Source: Bacteroidales bacterium UBA1180 (GTDB lineage: Bacteria > Bacteroidota > Bacteroidia > Bacteroidales > Paludibacteraceae). From it: a stretch of 26,669 nucleotides of DNA. Below, piece by piece: positions 1 through 7,566 of the stretch. How positions within the stretch are numbered: position 1 is the stretch's first letter; every line of letters starts with the position of its first letter. A program made the position numbers and the translations under genes. The notes under the pieces are model-generated. The model had not been told where the DNA came from. It worked only from the letters and a program-made list of their open reading frames with translations, and made no database searches. The stretch lies in NCBI GenBank assembly GCA_002310195.1, contig DBYS01000017.1, positions 1 to 26,669 on the forward strand. Direction: 5' to 3'.

Positions 1-111
1 AAGATCAACCACAGCATCTCTCCGCTTGAGAATCCTATGCAGATTAAGGTGGCTCGCAGGAACATCGCACGTCTGGCAACGGAGCTCCGAAGCAGAGAAT
101 TAACAAAGTAA
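1..111 (+). CDS. rpmC: 50S ribosomal protein L29 (uL29), 3' part only
   Basis: The window opens inside this gene. Frame 1 encodes 36 residues and ends in TAA at 109-111. The visible end contains NPMQIKVARRNIARLATELR, which matches the C-terminal helix of L29, where the family ends in a basic helix followed by a short tail. L29 sits near the peptide exit tunnel of the large subunit. Its position directly before rpsQ is the standard S10/spc gene order. The 5' part lies outside the window, so length and start cannot be judged. Confidence 0.9.
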   Translation, partial: KINHSISPLENPMQIKVARRNIARLATELRSRELTK

Positions 112-123
112 ATTAACGAACAA

Positions 124-381
124 ATGGAAACAAGAAATCTAAGAAAAGAGCGTGTAGGTGAAGTCGTTTCCAACAAGATGGATAAGACGATAGTCGTAGC
201 CGTTAAGTGGAAAGAGAAGCACCCCATCTATGGCAAGTTTGTGAACAAAACTCGCAAGTTCCATGCTCATGACGAGAAGAACGAGTGCGGTGTCGGCGAT
301 ATCGTACGTATCATGGAGACTCGTCCGTTGAGCAAGACTGTTCGTTGGCGTTTAACTCAAATCATCGAAAGGGCTAAGTAA
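124..381 (+). CDS. rpsQ: 30S ribosomal protein S17 (uS17)
   Basis: An 85-residue protein of normal length for bacterial S17, a primary 16S rRNA-binding protein with an OB fold. The family signature is visible near residues 58-72 as GDIVRIMETRPLSKTVRWRL, and the N-terminal half carries the strand pair around MDKTIVVAVKWKEKHPIYGK. It starts 12 nt after the L29 stop and ends 1 nt before the L14 start, as expected for a co-transcribed, probably translationally coupled, ribosomal gene. The start is preceded by an A-rich stretch without a Shine-Dalgarno motif, which is normal for Bacteroidetes. Confidence 0.97.
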   Translation: METRNLRKERVGEVVSNKMDKTIVVAVKWKEKHPIYGKFVNKTRKFHAHDEKNECGVGDIVRIMETRPLSKTVRWRLTQIIERAK

Positions 382-382
382 T

Positions 383-748
383 ATGGTACAGCAAGAATCA
401 AGGCTCGTAGTAGCCGACAACTCAGGAGCAAAAGAGGCTCTGTGCATCCGCGTACTTGGCGGAACGAAGAAGCGTTACGCTTCGCTCGGTGATACGATTG
501 TAGTAGCCGTGAAGGGCGTTATCCCCTCGAGCGATATCAAGGACGGTACGGTAAGTCGCGCCATCGTTGTTCGCGTGAAGAAGGAAGTTCGCCGTGCTGA
601 CGGCAGCTACATCCGTTTCGATGACAATGCATGCGTGCTTATCTCGAATGCAGGTGAGCTTCGCGGCAGCCGTATCTTTGGTCCGGTAGCCCGTGAGCTT
701 CGTCAGACGAACATGAAGATTATTTCCCTGGCACCCGAAGTGCTCTAA
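383..748 (+). CDS. rplN: 50S ribosomal protein L14 (uL14)
   Basis: A 121-residue protein, within one or two residues of the family norm. It opens with MVQQESRLVVADNSGAKEAL, containing the conserved ADNSGA segment of uL14, and the C-terminal part GSRIFGPVARELR is also diagnostic. L14 is a beta-barrel protein of the 50S subunit at the subunit interface, contacting 16S rRNA. The start codon lies one base after the rpsQ stop, so translation is probably coupled. Nothing unusual was seen. Confidence 0.97.
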   Translation: MVQQESRLVVADNSGAKEALCIRVLGGTKKRYASLGDTIVVAVKGVIPSSDIKDGTVSRAIVVRVKKEVRRADGSYIRFDDNACVLISNAGELRGSRIFGPVARELRQTNMKIISLAPEVL

Positions 749-756
749 TCACGTAA

Positions 757-1077
757 ATGTTTAACAATATGACAAAGTTACATATCAAAAAAGGTGATAT
801 CGTCTATGTAAACGCCGGTGGTTCGAAGGGCAAGACGGGTCGCGTGCTCGAAGTGCTCAAAGAGAAACAGCGTGCTATCGTAGAAGGTGTAAATATGGTG
901 TCGAAATCCACCAAACCTAATGCGAAAAATCCGCAAGGCGGAATCGTAAAGCAGGAGGCTCCTATCCACATTTCGAACCTGAACCCCGTAGAGAACGGCA
1001 AGCCCGTTCGCGTGGGTCGCGTAGAAAAGGATGGTAAACTCGTGCGCGTAAGTAAAAAAACCGGTAAAGAAATTTAA
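757..1077 (+). CDS. rplX: 50S ribosomal protein L24 (uL24)
   Basis: The product is 106 residues from the first ATG at 757, or 102 from the in-frame ATG at 769, which gives MTKLHIKKGD. The second start is the better match to family N-termini, where the KOW motif begins almost at once (IKKGDIVYVNAGGSKGKTGR). L24 is an assembly-initiator protein that binds the 5' end of 23S rRNA. It ends 2 nt before the rplE start. Neither candidate start has a Shine-Dalgarno sequence, so the choice rests on family alignment. Confidence 0.95.
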   Translation: MFNNMTKLHIKKGDIVYVNAGGSKGKTGRVLEVLKEKQRAIVEGVNMVSKSTKPNAKNPQGGIVKQEAPIHISNLNPVENGKPVRVGRVEKDGKLVRVSKKTGKEI

Positions 1078-1079
1078 CA

Positions 1080-1622
1080 ATGAATACAGCGAGTTTAAAA
1101 CAAGATTATCAGGAGCGTATCGTTCCGGCTCTGGTAAAGGAGTTCGGCTATACGACCGTGATGCAGTGCCCGAAGCTCACCAAGATTGTTCTCAATCAGG
1201 GTTTGGGCGAGGCCACTGCTGATAAGAAGATCATTGAGGTCGCTCTTCAGGAGATGACAACCATCGCCGGCCAGAAAGCTGTGGCAACCGAGTCCAAGAA
1301 GGATATCGCCCAGTTCAAGGTACGTAAGAAGATGCCTATCGGTGTCCGCGTTACGTTGCGTGGCGAGCGTATGTACGAGTTCCTGGAGCGTCTGGTACGC
1401 GTGGCTCTGCCCCGTATCCGCGACTTCAAGGGTATCAACAGCAAGATGGATGGTCGTGGCAACTATACCCTCGGTATCACCGAGCAGATCATCTTCCCGG
1501 AAATTAACATTGATAACATCACGAAGCTGCAGGGTATGAACATCACGTTCGTAACCACAGCCAACACCGATGCTGAGGGCTTTGCTCTGCTCCGTGAGTT
1601 TGGTTTACCGTTCAAAAAGTAA
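1080..1622 (+). CDS. rplE: 50S ribosomal protein L5 (uL5)
   Basis: A 180-residue protein of standard length. Diagnostic segments are LNQGLGEATADKK in the first third and GVRVTLRGERMYEFLERL in the middle, followed by RIRDFKGI. L5 binds 5S rRNA and forms part of the central protuberance together with L18. It starts 2 nt after rplX. In E. coli the region around the rplE start is the S8 autoregulatory target; no equivalent structure was tested here. Confidence 0.97.
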   Translation: MNTASLKQDYQERIVPALVKEFGYTTVMQCPKLTKIVLNQGLGEATADKKIIEVALQEMTTIAGQKAVATESKKDIAQFKVRKKMPIGVRVTLRGERMYEFLERLVRVALPRIRDFKGINSKMDGRGNYTLGITEQIIFPEINIDNITKLQGMNITFVTTANTDAEGFALLREFGLPFKK

Positions 1623-1628
1623 GAGACT

Positions 1629-1898
1629 ATGGCAAAGGAATCAATGAAAGCCCGTGAGGTGAAACGTGCTGCTCTGTGCAAGAAGTATGCCGCCAAACGT
1701 GCGCAACTCCTTAAGGACGGTGACTACGAGGGTCTGCAGGCGCTCCCCAAGAACGCCAGCCCCGTACGTCTGCACAACCGTTGCAAGATCACCGGTCGTC
1801 CCAAAGGTTACATGCGTATGTTCGGACTCAGCCGTATTCAGTTCCGTGAGATGGCGTCCAAAGGCCTCATCCCGGGAGTAAAGAAAGCTAGCTGGTAA
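1629..1898 (+). CDS. rpsN: 30S ribosomal protein S14 (uS14), zinc-free type
   Basis: An 89-residue protein of the longer, zinc-independent S14 class. It has only two cysteines (residue 17 and the one in LHNRCKITGRPKGYMRMFG) and lacks the paired CxxC motifs of the short zinc-binding form. The signature NRCKITGRPKGYMRMFGLSR and the C-terminal GLIPGVKKASW are textbook uS14. S14 is in the head of the 30S subunit. Unlike the other junctions here, it is followed by a 123-nt gap before rpsH that holds inverted repeats. Confidence 0.97.
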   Translation: MAKESMKAREVKRAALCKKYAAKRAQLLKDGDYEGLQALPKNASPVRLHNRCKITGRPKGYMRMFGLSRIQFREMASKGLIPGVKKASW

Positions 1899-1913
1899 AA
1901 TAACACTCCGTAA

Positions 1914-1951
1914 GTTCCGGAATGTCCGACCGTGTGCCGGTAGTTCCGGAA
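1914..1951 (+). promoter_or_regulatory. Inverted-repeat hairpin in the rpsN-rpsH gap
   Basis: The self-complementary octamer TTCCGGAA occurs at 1915-1922 and again at 1944-1951, so the transcript can pair the two copies over 8 bp. Between them ACCG (1929-1932) can pair with CGGT (1938-1941) as an inner stem. A second short stem, TCAGG at 1985-1989 with CCTGA at 1995-1999, follows before the rpsH start. No U-run follows either stem, so a terminator is unlikely. The role is unknown; an RNA element for ribosomal-protein autoregulation is one possibility. Confidence 0.45.
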
Positions 1952-2021
1952 GACTGCGGCGAATCAATTAATCTTTAAACAATGTCAGGACAGACCTGAT
2001 AATTTTAAAACAAGTAAAACA

Positions 2022-2417
2022 ATGACAGATCCTATCGCAGATTATCTGACTCGGCTCAGAAATGCAATCAAAGCAGGCCACCGCGTAGTGGAAGTTCCTG
2101 CTTCGAATCTGAAGAAAGAGATCACGCGAATCCTGTTCGAGAAAGGTTATATCCTTTCCTACAAGTTCGTAGAGGATGGCCCTCAAGGCACTATCAAGAT
2201 TGCCTTGAAGTATGATCCGGTTAACAAAGTTAACGCCATCAAGAAGTTACAACGTGTATCCACCCCGGGTATCCGTCAGTATGTAGGCTATCGTGAGATG
2301 CCGCGCGTATTGAACGGTCTGGGTATCGCAATCCTTTCGACCTCGAAAGGCGTGATGACCAACAAGGAGGCTCTTGGCCTCAAGCTCGGCGGTGAGGTTA
2401 TTTGTTATGTTTATTAA
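2022..2417 (+). CDS. rpsH: 30S ribosomal protein S8 (uS8)
   Basis: A 131-residue protein of normal length. It starts MTDPIADYLTRLRNA and ends with the family signature ILSTSKGVMTNKEAL followed by LGGEVICYVY. S8 is a primary 16S rRNA-binding protein in the platform and, in E. coli, the translational repressor of the spc operon. Here it follows an atypically long 123-nt gap with hairpins, so its translation may be controlled separately from the preceding genes (inference). The start is preceded by an A-rich tract. Confidence 0.97.
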   Translation: MTDPIADYLTRLRNAIKAGHRVVEVPASNLKKEITRILFEKGYILSYKFVEDGPQGTIKIALKYDPVNKVNAIKKLQRVSTPGIRQYVGYREMPRVLNGLGIAILSTSKGVMTNKEALGLKLGGEVICYVY

Positions 2418-2421
2418 TGTT

Positions 2422-2427
2422 AGGAGG
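2422..2427 (+). promoter_or_regulatory. Perfect Shine-Dalgarno sequence before rplF
   Basis: AGGAGG lies 8 nt before the rplF ATG at 2436. Bacteroidetes genes rarely carry Shine-Dalgarno motifs, and the starts of neighbouring genes in this operon show A-rich leaders instead, so this one stands out. Confidence 0.6.
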
Positions 2428-2435
2428 AGTAGATT

Positions 2436-2993
2436 ATGTCAAGAATCGGTAAATTACCTGTCGCTATTCCTGCTGGCGTAACCGTAACAGTTAGCCCCGA
2501 GAATATCGTTACAGTAAAAGGTCCCAAAGGCGAGTTGAAGCAAGCCGTTGATCCCGCTATCAAGGTGGAGGTTGAAGGTGCAGAGTGCCATGTTACCCGC
2601 CCGAATGACGAGAAAGAAATGCGTGCCAAACATGGCTTGTATCGTGCCCTGATCCACAACATGGTTGTAGGTGTTCACGATGGCTATAAGGCTACGTTGG
2701 AGTTGGTAGGTGTAGGTTATCGTGTAGAGCTTGCTAAGCCCCAGTTGCTTAACTTCTCGCTCGGTTATACACACCCGATCTATTTGCAATTACCCCAGGA
2801 GGTAAAAGTTGAGACAAAAGCAGAGCGTAACCAGAACCCGCTCGTGATCCTTGAGTCCGCCGACAAGCAGCTGCTTGGTCAGGTGTGCGCCAAGATCCGC
2901 TCGTTCCGTATGCCGGAACCGTATAAGGGCAAGGGTATCCGCTTCCAAGGTGAAGTTGTACGTCGTAAGGCTGGTAAGTCGGCTGGTAAATAA
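2436..2993 (+). CDS. rplF: 50S ribosomal protein L6 (uL6)
   Basis: A 185-residue protein with the two repeated alpha/beta domains of L6. The N-terminus MSRIGKLPVAIPAGV and the C-terminal signature PEPYKGKGIRFQGE followed by a lysine-rich tail identify it. L6 sits near the factor-binding site at the base of the L7/L12 stalk. It follows rpsH by 18 nt and is unusual in this operon in having a perfect AGGAGG motif at good spacing before its ATG. Confidence 0.97.
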   Translation: MSRIGKLPVAIPAGVTVTVSPENIVTVKGPKGELKQAVDPAIKVEVEGAECHVTRPNDEKEMRAKHGLYRALIHNMVVGVHDGYKATLELVGVGYRVELAKPQLLNFSLGYTHPIYLQLPQEVKVETKAERNQNPLVILESADKQLLGQVCAKIRSFRMPEPYKGKGIRFQGEVVRRKAGKSAGK

Positions 2994-3008
2994 TAGAAAG
3001 GAAAGAGT

Positions 3009-3353
3009 ATGATTCAGAAAATAGCAAGAAGACTTAAAATCAAAGCTTCTATCCGTACCAAAGTGTTCGGAACTGCTGAGCGTCCGCGTCTGACCGTTTT
3101 CCGTAGTAACAGCCAGATCTATGCACAAGTCATTGACGACACCAAGGGTGCAACTCTGGCCAGCGCTTCATCGCTCGCTATCAAAGATAAGATGACCAAG
3201 ACAGAGAAAGCCGCCATCGTAGGCAAGGCTATCGCCGAGAATGCTATCAAGGTAGGTGTGACCGAGGTCGTATTTGACCGCAACGGTTACCTCTATCACG
3301 GTCGAGTTCAACAACTGGCTGACGCTGCCCGCGAGGCAGGTCTCAAATTCTAA
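3009..3353 (+). CDS. rplR: 50S ribosomal protein L18 (uL18)
   Basis: A 114-residue protein. The segment RLKIKASIRTKVFGTAERPR and the following LTVFRSNSQIYAQVIDD are typical for L18, as is the C-terminal YHGRVQQLADAAREAGLKF. L18 binds 5S rRNA with L5 in the central protuberance. It is 15 nt downstream of rplF with a purine-rich leader (GAAAGGAAAGAG), a weaker Shine-Dalgarno-like sequence. Nothing odd was found. Confidence 0.97.
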   Translation: MIQKIARRLKIKASIRTKVFGTAERPRLTVFRSNSQIYAQVIDDTKGATLASASSLAIKDKMTKTEKAAIVGKAIAENAIKVGVTEVVFDRNGYLYHGRVQQLADAAREAGLKF

Positions 3354-3365
3354 TAACTGACGATT

Positions 3366-3872
3366 ATGCAAAGAGTTAAAACAACACAAGACCTGGAGCT
3401 CAAGGAGCGCCTCGTTGCAGTCAACCGTGTAACGAAAGTTACCAAGGGTGGACGTACATTCACTTTCGCAGCTATCGTAGTTGTTGGAAATGAGAATGGT
3501 ATAGTTGGTTACGGTCTGGGTAAGGCCGGTGAGGTTGCCGCTGCTATGCAGAAGGCTACTGAGGCTGCCAAGAAGAACCTGATCCAAGTGCCTATCCTCA
3601 AGGGTACCATTCCTCACGAGCAGGAGTCGAAGTTCGGCGGTGCACGCGTGCTTCTCAAGCCTGCATCGCAAGGTACCGGTGTGAAGGCCGGTGGTGCTAT
3701 GCGTGCCGTGCTCGAGAGCGTGGGCGTAAAGGACGTGCTGGCTAAGGCTAAAGGTTCGTCGAACCCCCACAACCTCGTTAAGGCTACCATCGCCGCTCTC
3801 GGCGAGATGCGTGACGCACGTATGGTTGCTCAGAACCGTGGCGTAAGCCTCTCAACAGTGTTTAACGGATAA
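3366..3872 (+). CDS. rpsE: 30S ribosomal protein S5 (uS5)
   Basis: A 168-residue protein. The N-terminal double-stranded RNA-binding-like domain is visible at about residues 12-75 (VNRVTKVTKGGRTFTFAAIV, then GIVGYGLGKAGEV), followed by the ribosomal S5 C-terminal domain with GAMRAVLESVGVKDVLAKA. S5 lies at the mRNA entry site and influences decoding accuracy. It starts 12 nt after rplR and is followed 14 nt later by rpmD. Confidence 0.97.
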   Translation: MQRVKTTQDLELKERLVAVNRVTKVTKGGRTFTFAAIVVVGNENGIVGYGLGKAGEVAAAMQKATEAAKKNLIQVPILKGTIPHEQESKFGGARVLLKPASQGTGVKAGGAMRAVLESVGVKDVLAKAKGSSNPHNLVKATIAALGEMRDARMVAQNRGVSLSTVFNG

Positions 3873-3886
3873 ATTTCAGCAAGACT

Positions 3887-4063
3887 ATGGCAAAGATTAA
3901 AATTCAGAAAGTTCGCAGCACTATCAAATCTCCGAAAGTGCAGAAGGAAACGATGGAAGCCCTCGGTCTGCGCAAGATGAATGCTATCGTTGAGCACGAG
4001 GCTACACCCGCTATTCTCGGTATGGTCGAGAAAGTGAAACACTTGGTAAAAGTAATTGACTAA
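3887..4063 (+). CDS. rpmD: 50S ribosomal protein L30 (uL30)
   Basis: A short gene of 58 codons plus TAA. The product begins MAKIKIQKVRSTIKSPKVQK and contains LGLRKMNAIVEHEATPAILG then MVEKVKHLV, the normal L30 fold of about 58-60 residues. L30 is a small 50S protein that binds 23S rRNA. It lies between rpsE (14 nt upstream) and rplO (15 nt downstream), exactly where spc operons place rpmD. Confidence 0.96.
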   Translation: MAKIKIQKVRSTIKSPKVQKETMEALGLRKMNAIVEHEATPAILGMVEKVKHLVKVID

Positions 4064-4078
4064 AAATCGTTTGGAATT

Positions 4079-4525
4079 ATGGAATTGAATAACTTAACAC
4101 CCGCCAAGGGCTCTGTAAAGACTGCCAAGCGTATCGGTCGTGGCGCAGGTTCCGGACTCGGTGGAACTTCCACTCGTGGTCACAAAGGTGCCAAGTCGCG
4201 TTCGGGTTACTCGAAGAAGATCGGTTTCGAGGGTGGACAGATGCCTATGCAGCGCCGTCTGCCTAAGTTCGGATTCAAGAATATTAACCGCGTTGAGTAC
4301 AAGGCAGTTAACCTTGCTACTCTCCAAGCCCTGTATGAGGCCAAGAAACTTGAGAAGATCGGCGTAGCCGAGCTCCACGAGGCTGGTCTGATCGGCAAGA
4401 ACGTGCTGGTTAAGATTCTCGGTAACGGCGAACTGAAAGCTAAACTGACGGTTGAGGCCAACGCCTTCTCGAAGAAAGCAGAAGAGGCTATCACAGCTGC
4501 CGGTGGAACTATCGTTAAATTGTAA
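4079..4525 (+). CDS. rplO: 50S ribosomal protein L15 (uL15)
   Basis: A 148-residue protein of normal length. The glycine- and arginine-rich N-terminal extension that threads into 23S rRNA is clear (GRGAGSGLGGTSTRGHKGAK, then GFEGGQMPMQRRLPKFGF). The C-terminal globular domain ends AFSKKAEEAITAAGGTIVKL. L15 is a late-assembly 50S protein. It is followed by secY after a 43-nt gap, the usual arrangement. Confidence 0.97.
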   Translation: MELNNLTPAKGSVKTAKRIGRGAGSGLGGTSTRGHKGAKSRSGYSKKIGFEGGQMPMQRRLPKFGFKNINRVEYKAVNLATLQALYEAKKLEKIGVAELHEAGLIGKNVLVKILGNGELKAKLTVEANAFSKKAEEAITAAGGTIVKL

Positions 4526-4568
4526 TGTGATATGGGGGCAGACTCCATAAGCAAAACAAAGTTTGATT

Positions 4569-5906
4569 ATGAAATTTATTGAGACAATACGTAATATCTG
4601 GAACATCGAGGACCTCCGTGGCCGTATACTGACGACGCTGTTGTTCGTGCTCATCTACCGCTTCGGATCGTTCATCGTTTTGCCGGGTATTGATCCTACA
4701 GCTCTCGACGCTCTCCACGCTCAGACGGAAGGCGGATTGATGGCCTTGCTGGATATGTTCTCGGGTGGTGCATTCTCTAATGCTTCGATCTTTGCATTGG
4801 GTATCATGCCGTACATCTCCGCATCGATTATCATCCAGCTGCTCTCTATTGCAGTACCGTACTTCCAGAAGATGCAGAAGGATGGTGAGTCGGGACGTCA
4901 GAAGATGAACCAGATCACACGTTATCTGACCGTGTTCATCCTTATCTTCCAGGCTCCGTCGTACCTCGTTAACCTCTCTGTTCAGATGGCTCAGGTAGGA
5001 CAGCATGTTGAGATAGGCTTCAACGCGTTCACCATCGTGTCCACGATCATCCTCACCGCAGGCTCCATGTTCGTCATGTGGCTCGGCGAGCGTATCACCG
5101 ACCGCGGTATAGGTAACGGTATATCGTTCATCATCTTGATCGGTATCATCGCTCGTCTGCCGGGCGCACTCATTCAGGAGTTCGGCTCCCGTTTGAATGA
5201 CGCAGGTGGCGGACTGGTAGTGTTCCTGCTCGAGATCGTGATCCTGATCGCTGTGTTCATGTTCGCTATTCTGCTTGTGCAGGGTACGCGCCGTATCCCC
5301 GTTCAGTACGCTAAGCGTATTGAGGGTAACCGCCAGTACGGCGGTGTGCGCCAGTTCATCCCGCTCAAGGTCAATGCTGCGAACGTGATGCCTATCATCT
5401 TCGCGCAAGCTATCATGTTTATCCCTATCGCAATCGTGGGATTCCGTACCGACGGTTCGAACGCCTTCGTTAACGCGTTTATGGACAACAACGGATTCTG
5501 GTACAACTTCGTGTTCGCAATCCTGATTATTGCCTTCACGTACTTCTACACCGCTGTTATCATCAACCCTGTACAGATGGCTGAGAACCTGAAGATCAAC
5601 AACGGCTTCATCCCTGGCGTTAAGCCGGGCCGCAAGACCGCTGAGTACATCGACACCATCATGAGCCGTATCACCCTGCCGGGTTCGATCCTGCTTGCTA
5701 TCATCGCCATCCTGCCGGCGTTTGCCCGTCTGTTTGGCGTGAGCATGGGATTTGCCCAGTTCTACGGAGGTACAAGCTTGCTCATCATGGTAGGTGTGAT
5801 CCTGGATACCCTGCAGCAGATTGAGAGCCACCTCGTGATGCGTCACCACGACGGATTCTTTGAGTCCGGCATGCGCATCAAGGGCCGTGGCGCCATGGCT
5901 TACTAA
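4569..5906 (+). CDS. secY: Protein translocase subunit SecY
   Basis: The central channel subunit of the Sec translocon, 445 residues with about ten hydrophobic membrane segments. The first SecY signature is near residues 76-92 (FALGIMPYISASIIIQLL) and the second region at 174-186 (ERITDRGIGNGIS). I chose ATG at 4569, giving MKFIETIRNIWNIEDLRGRI; an in-frame TTG at 4563 would add only two residues and is less likely. The position after rplO and before map is standard for Bacteroidetes. The protein would export every secreted enzyme encoded further down this window. Confidence 0.97.
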   Translation: MKFIETIRNIWNIEDLRGRILTTLLFVLIYRFGSFIVLPGIDPTALDALHAQTEGGLMALLDMFSGGAFSNASIFALGIMPYISASIIIQLLSIAVPYFQKMQKDGESGRQKMNQITRYLTVFILIFQAPSYLVNLSVQMAQVGQHVEIGFNAFTIVSTIILTAGSMFVMWLGERITDRGIGNGISFIILIGIIARLPGALIQEFGSRLNDAGGGLVVFLLEIVILIAVFMFAILLVQGTRRIPVQYAKRIEGNRQYGGVRQFIPLKVNAANVMPIIFAQAIMFIPIAIVGFRTDGSNAFVNAFMDNNGFWYNFVFAILIIAFTYFYTAVIINPVQMAENLKINNGFIPGVKPGRKTAEYIDTIMSRITLPGSILLAIIAILPAFARLFGVSMGFAQFYGGTSLLIMVGVILDTLQQIESHLVMRHHDGFFESGMRIKGRGAMAY

Positions 5907-5926
5907 TTGCGATACAAGCGCGTAGT

Positions 5927-6712
5927 ATGGTTTATCTGAAGACGGACGAAGAGGTCGAGCTCATGCGGCAGAGTAACATCCTGCTGTCGAAGACTTATGC
6001 CGAGGTAGCCAAGCACATTGTGCCGGGTGTATCTACCGCTAAGCTGGACCGAATCGCTGAAGAGTACATACGTGACAACGGCGGCATTCCCGCGTGCAAG
6101 GGTTATGAGGGTTTTCCTTGTGCTCTCTGCACCTCGGTTAACGAGCAGATCGTGCACGGTATCCCTTCGGAGCAGACTATCCTCAAGGACGGTGACATCA
6201 TCACCCTGGATAGCAGCATTCGCCTCAACGGCTTTTGCTCCGACAGCGCCTACACGTTCCCCGTTGGCGAGATCAGCGAGGATGTGCTGCGGCTCCTGAA
6301 GACCACCAAGCAGGCTCTGTACCTCGGTATAGAGCAAGCGGTGGCAGGGCACCGGCTCGGCGACATAGGTTTCACTATACAGAACTACTGCGAGCGCGCC
6401 GGCTACGGCGTCATACGCGAGTTCGTAGGACACGGCATCGGTCGTGACATGCATGAAGATCCCGAGGTCTGCAACTATGGCCGCCGTGGAAACGGCATTG
6501 TACTCAAGTCGGGTATGACGATTGCCATAGAGCCTATGATCAGCATGGGCCGGAGGCATATCGTCATCGAGGACGACGGATGGACGGCACGAACCATTGA
6601 CCGCAAACCCACTGCTCACTACGAGCACTCCGTTTGCATACGCAACGGCAAGGCCGACATCCTGTCCACCTTCGACTATATACAAGAGGTACTTGGCGAC
6701 CGGTTTATCTAG
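5927..6712 (+). CDS. map: Methionine aminopeptidase, type I
   Basis: Removes the initiator methionine from new proteins in the cytoplasm using a dinuclear metal centre. All five metal ligands of the pita-bread fold can be placed: D95 in ITLDSS, D106 in FCSDSAYTF, H169 in FVGHGIGRDMHEDPEV, E202 in TIAIEPM and E233 in YEHSVCI. The substrate-contacting histidine of VHGIP is at about residue 77. At 261 residues it is the usual length for the short type I enzyme, without the N-terminal zinc-finger extension seen in some lineages. It lies 20 nt after secY and before infA. Confidence 0.97.
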   Translation: MVYLKTDEEVELMRQSNILLSKTYAEVAKHIVPGVSTAKLDRIAEEYIRDNGGIPACKGYEGFPCALCTSVNEQIVHGIPSEQTILKDGDIITLDSSIRLNGFCSDSAYTFPVGEISEDVLRLLKTTKQALYLGIEQAVAGHRLGDIGFTIQNYCERAGYGVIREFVGHGIGRDMHEDPEVCNYGRRGNGIVLKSGMTIAIEPMISMGRRHIVIEDDGWTARTIDRKPTAHYEHSVCIRNGKADILSTFDYIQEVLGDRFI

Positions 6713-6742
6713 AACAACCCACTACGCAACAGTAAGAACACT

Positions 6743-6961
6743 ATGGCAAAACAAGACGCAATTGAAGTTGATGGTGTAATCACCGAAGCACTGTCCAACG
6801 CTATGTTCAGGGTGCAACTCGAGAGCGGACACATCATCACCGCACACATCTCCGGTAAGATGCGCATGCATTACATCAAGATCCTGCCCGGTGACCGTGT
6901 CAAACTCGAAATGAGCCCTTATGATTTGACTAAAGGACGCATATCCTTTAGGTACAAGTAA
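6743..6961 (+). CDS. infA: Translation initiation factor IF-1
   Basis: A 72-residue protein, the standard IF-1 length, with the S1-like OB fold. The conserved core reads GVITEALSNAMFRVQLESGH, then HISGKMRMHYIKILPGDRVK, ending FRYK. IF-1 binds the 30S A site during initiation. It sits between map and rpmJ, as in other Bacteroidetes and in Firmicutes. Confidence 0.97.
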   Translation: MAKQDAIEVDGVITEALSNAMFRVQLESGHIITAHISGKMRMHYIKILPGDRVKLEMSPYDLTKGRISFRYK

Positions 6962-6993
6962 AAAATTAACTAACCAAAAAAACTCAAACAGCA

Positions 6994-7110
6994 ATGAAGG
7001 TTAGAGCATCTATCAAAAAGCGCAATGCGGACTGCAAGATTGTACGCCGCAAAGGGCATTTGTATGTAATTAACAAAAAAGAACCTAAGATGAAGATGCG
7101 TCAAGGATAA
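6994..7110 (+). CDS. rpmJ: 50S ribosomal protein L36 (bL36), zinc-free type
   Basis: A short gene of 38 codons plus TAA. It begins MKVRASIKKRNADCKIVRRK and ends EPKMKMRQG, an unmistakable L36. Compared with the zinc-binding form (ligands C11, C14, C27, H33 by E. coli alignment), only C14 remains; the other positions are N, N and M, so this is the metal-independent class. L36 binds 23S rRNA. It lies 32 nt after infA and 51 nt before rpsM. Confidence 0.96.
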   Translation: MKVRASIKKRNADCKIVRRKGHLYVINKKEPKMKMRQG

Positions 7111-7161
7111 GCATCTGCACTTAGTAACAATTAAAATCGTTTTATCCTTAAGTAAATAATT

Positions 7162-7542
7162 ATGGCTATAAGAATTGTCGGAGTAGATCTGCCGCAGAAC
7201 AAGTGCGGTGAAGTCGGTTTGACTTACATCTACGGAATAGGTCGTTCGAGCGCAAAGAAGATCCTTGTAGAGGCAGGCGTAGACCCAAGCATCAAAGTCG
7301 AGGATTGGACTGACGACCAAGCTGCTAAGATTCGTGAGATTATCGGTGCCAAGTTCAAGGTCGAGGGTGATCTCCGTTCGGAAACTCAACTGAACATCAA
7401 GCGATTGATGGATATCGGTTGCTATCGTGGTGTGCGCCACCGTATCGGTCTGCCGGTACGCGGCCAGAGCACGAAGAACAACGCGCGTACCCGCAAGGGT
7501 AAGAAGAAGACGGTTGCTAACAAGAAGAAAGCAACGAAGTAA
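7162..7542 (+). CDS. rpsM: 30S ribosomal protein S13 (uS13)
   Basis: A 126-residue protein. It opens MAIRIVGVDLPQNKCGEVGL and carries the C-terminal signature YRGVRHRIGLPVRGQSTKNN followed by a lysine-rich tail (GKKKTVANKKKATK). S13 is in the head of the 30S subunit and contacts the P-site tRNA and the L5 bridge. It is the first gene of the classical alpha operon and is followed 24 nt later by rpsK. Confidence 0.97.
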   Translation: MAIRIVGVDLPQNKCGEVGLTYIYGIGRSSAKKILVEAGVDPSIKVEDWTDDQAAKIREIIGAKFKVEGDLRSETQLNIKRLMDIGCYRGVRHRIGLPVRGQSTKNNARTRKGKKKTVANKKKATK

Positions 7543-7566
7543 TTAACCCACTAAATTTGTAAGATT

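Noticed and set aside
4515..5849. Long minus-strand open frame (444 codons) opposite secY
   Set aside because: It is rich in His, Asp, Glu and Arg with no domain pattern, and is an antisense shadow of the strongly conserved secY coding frame.
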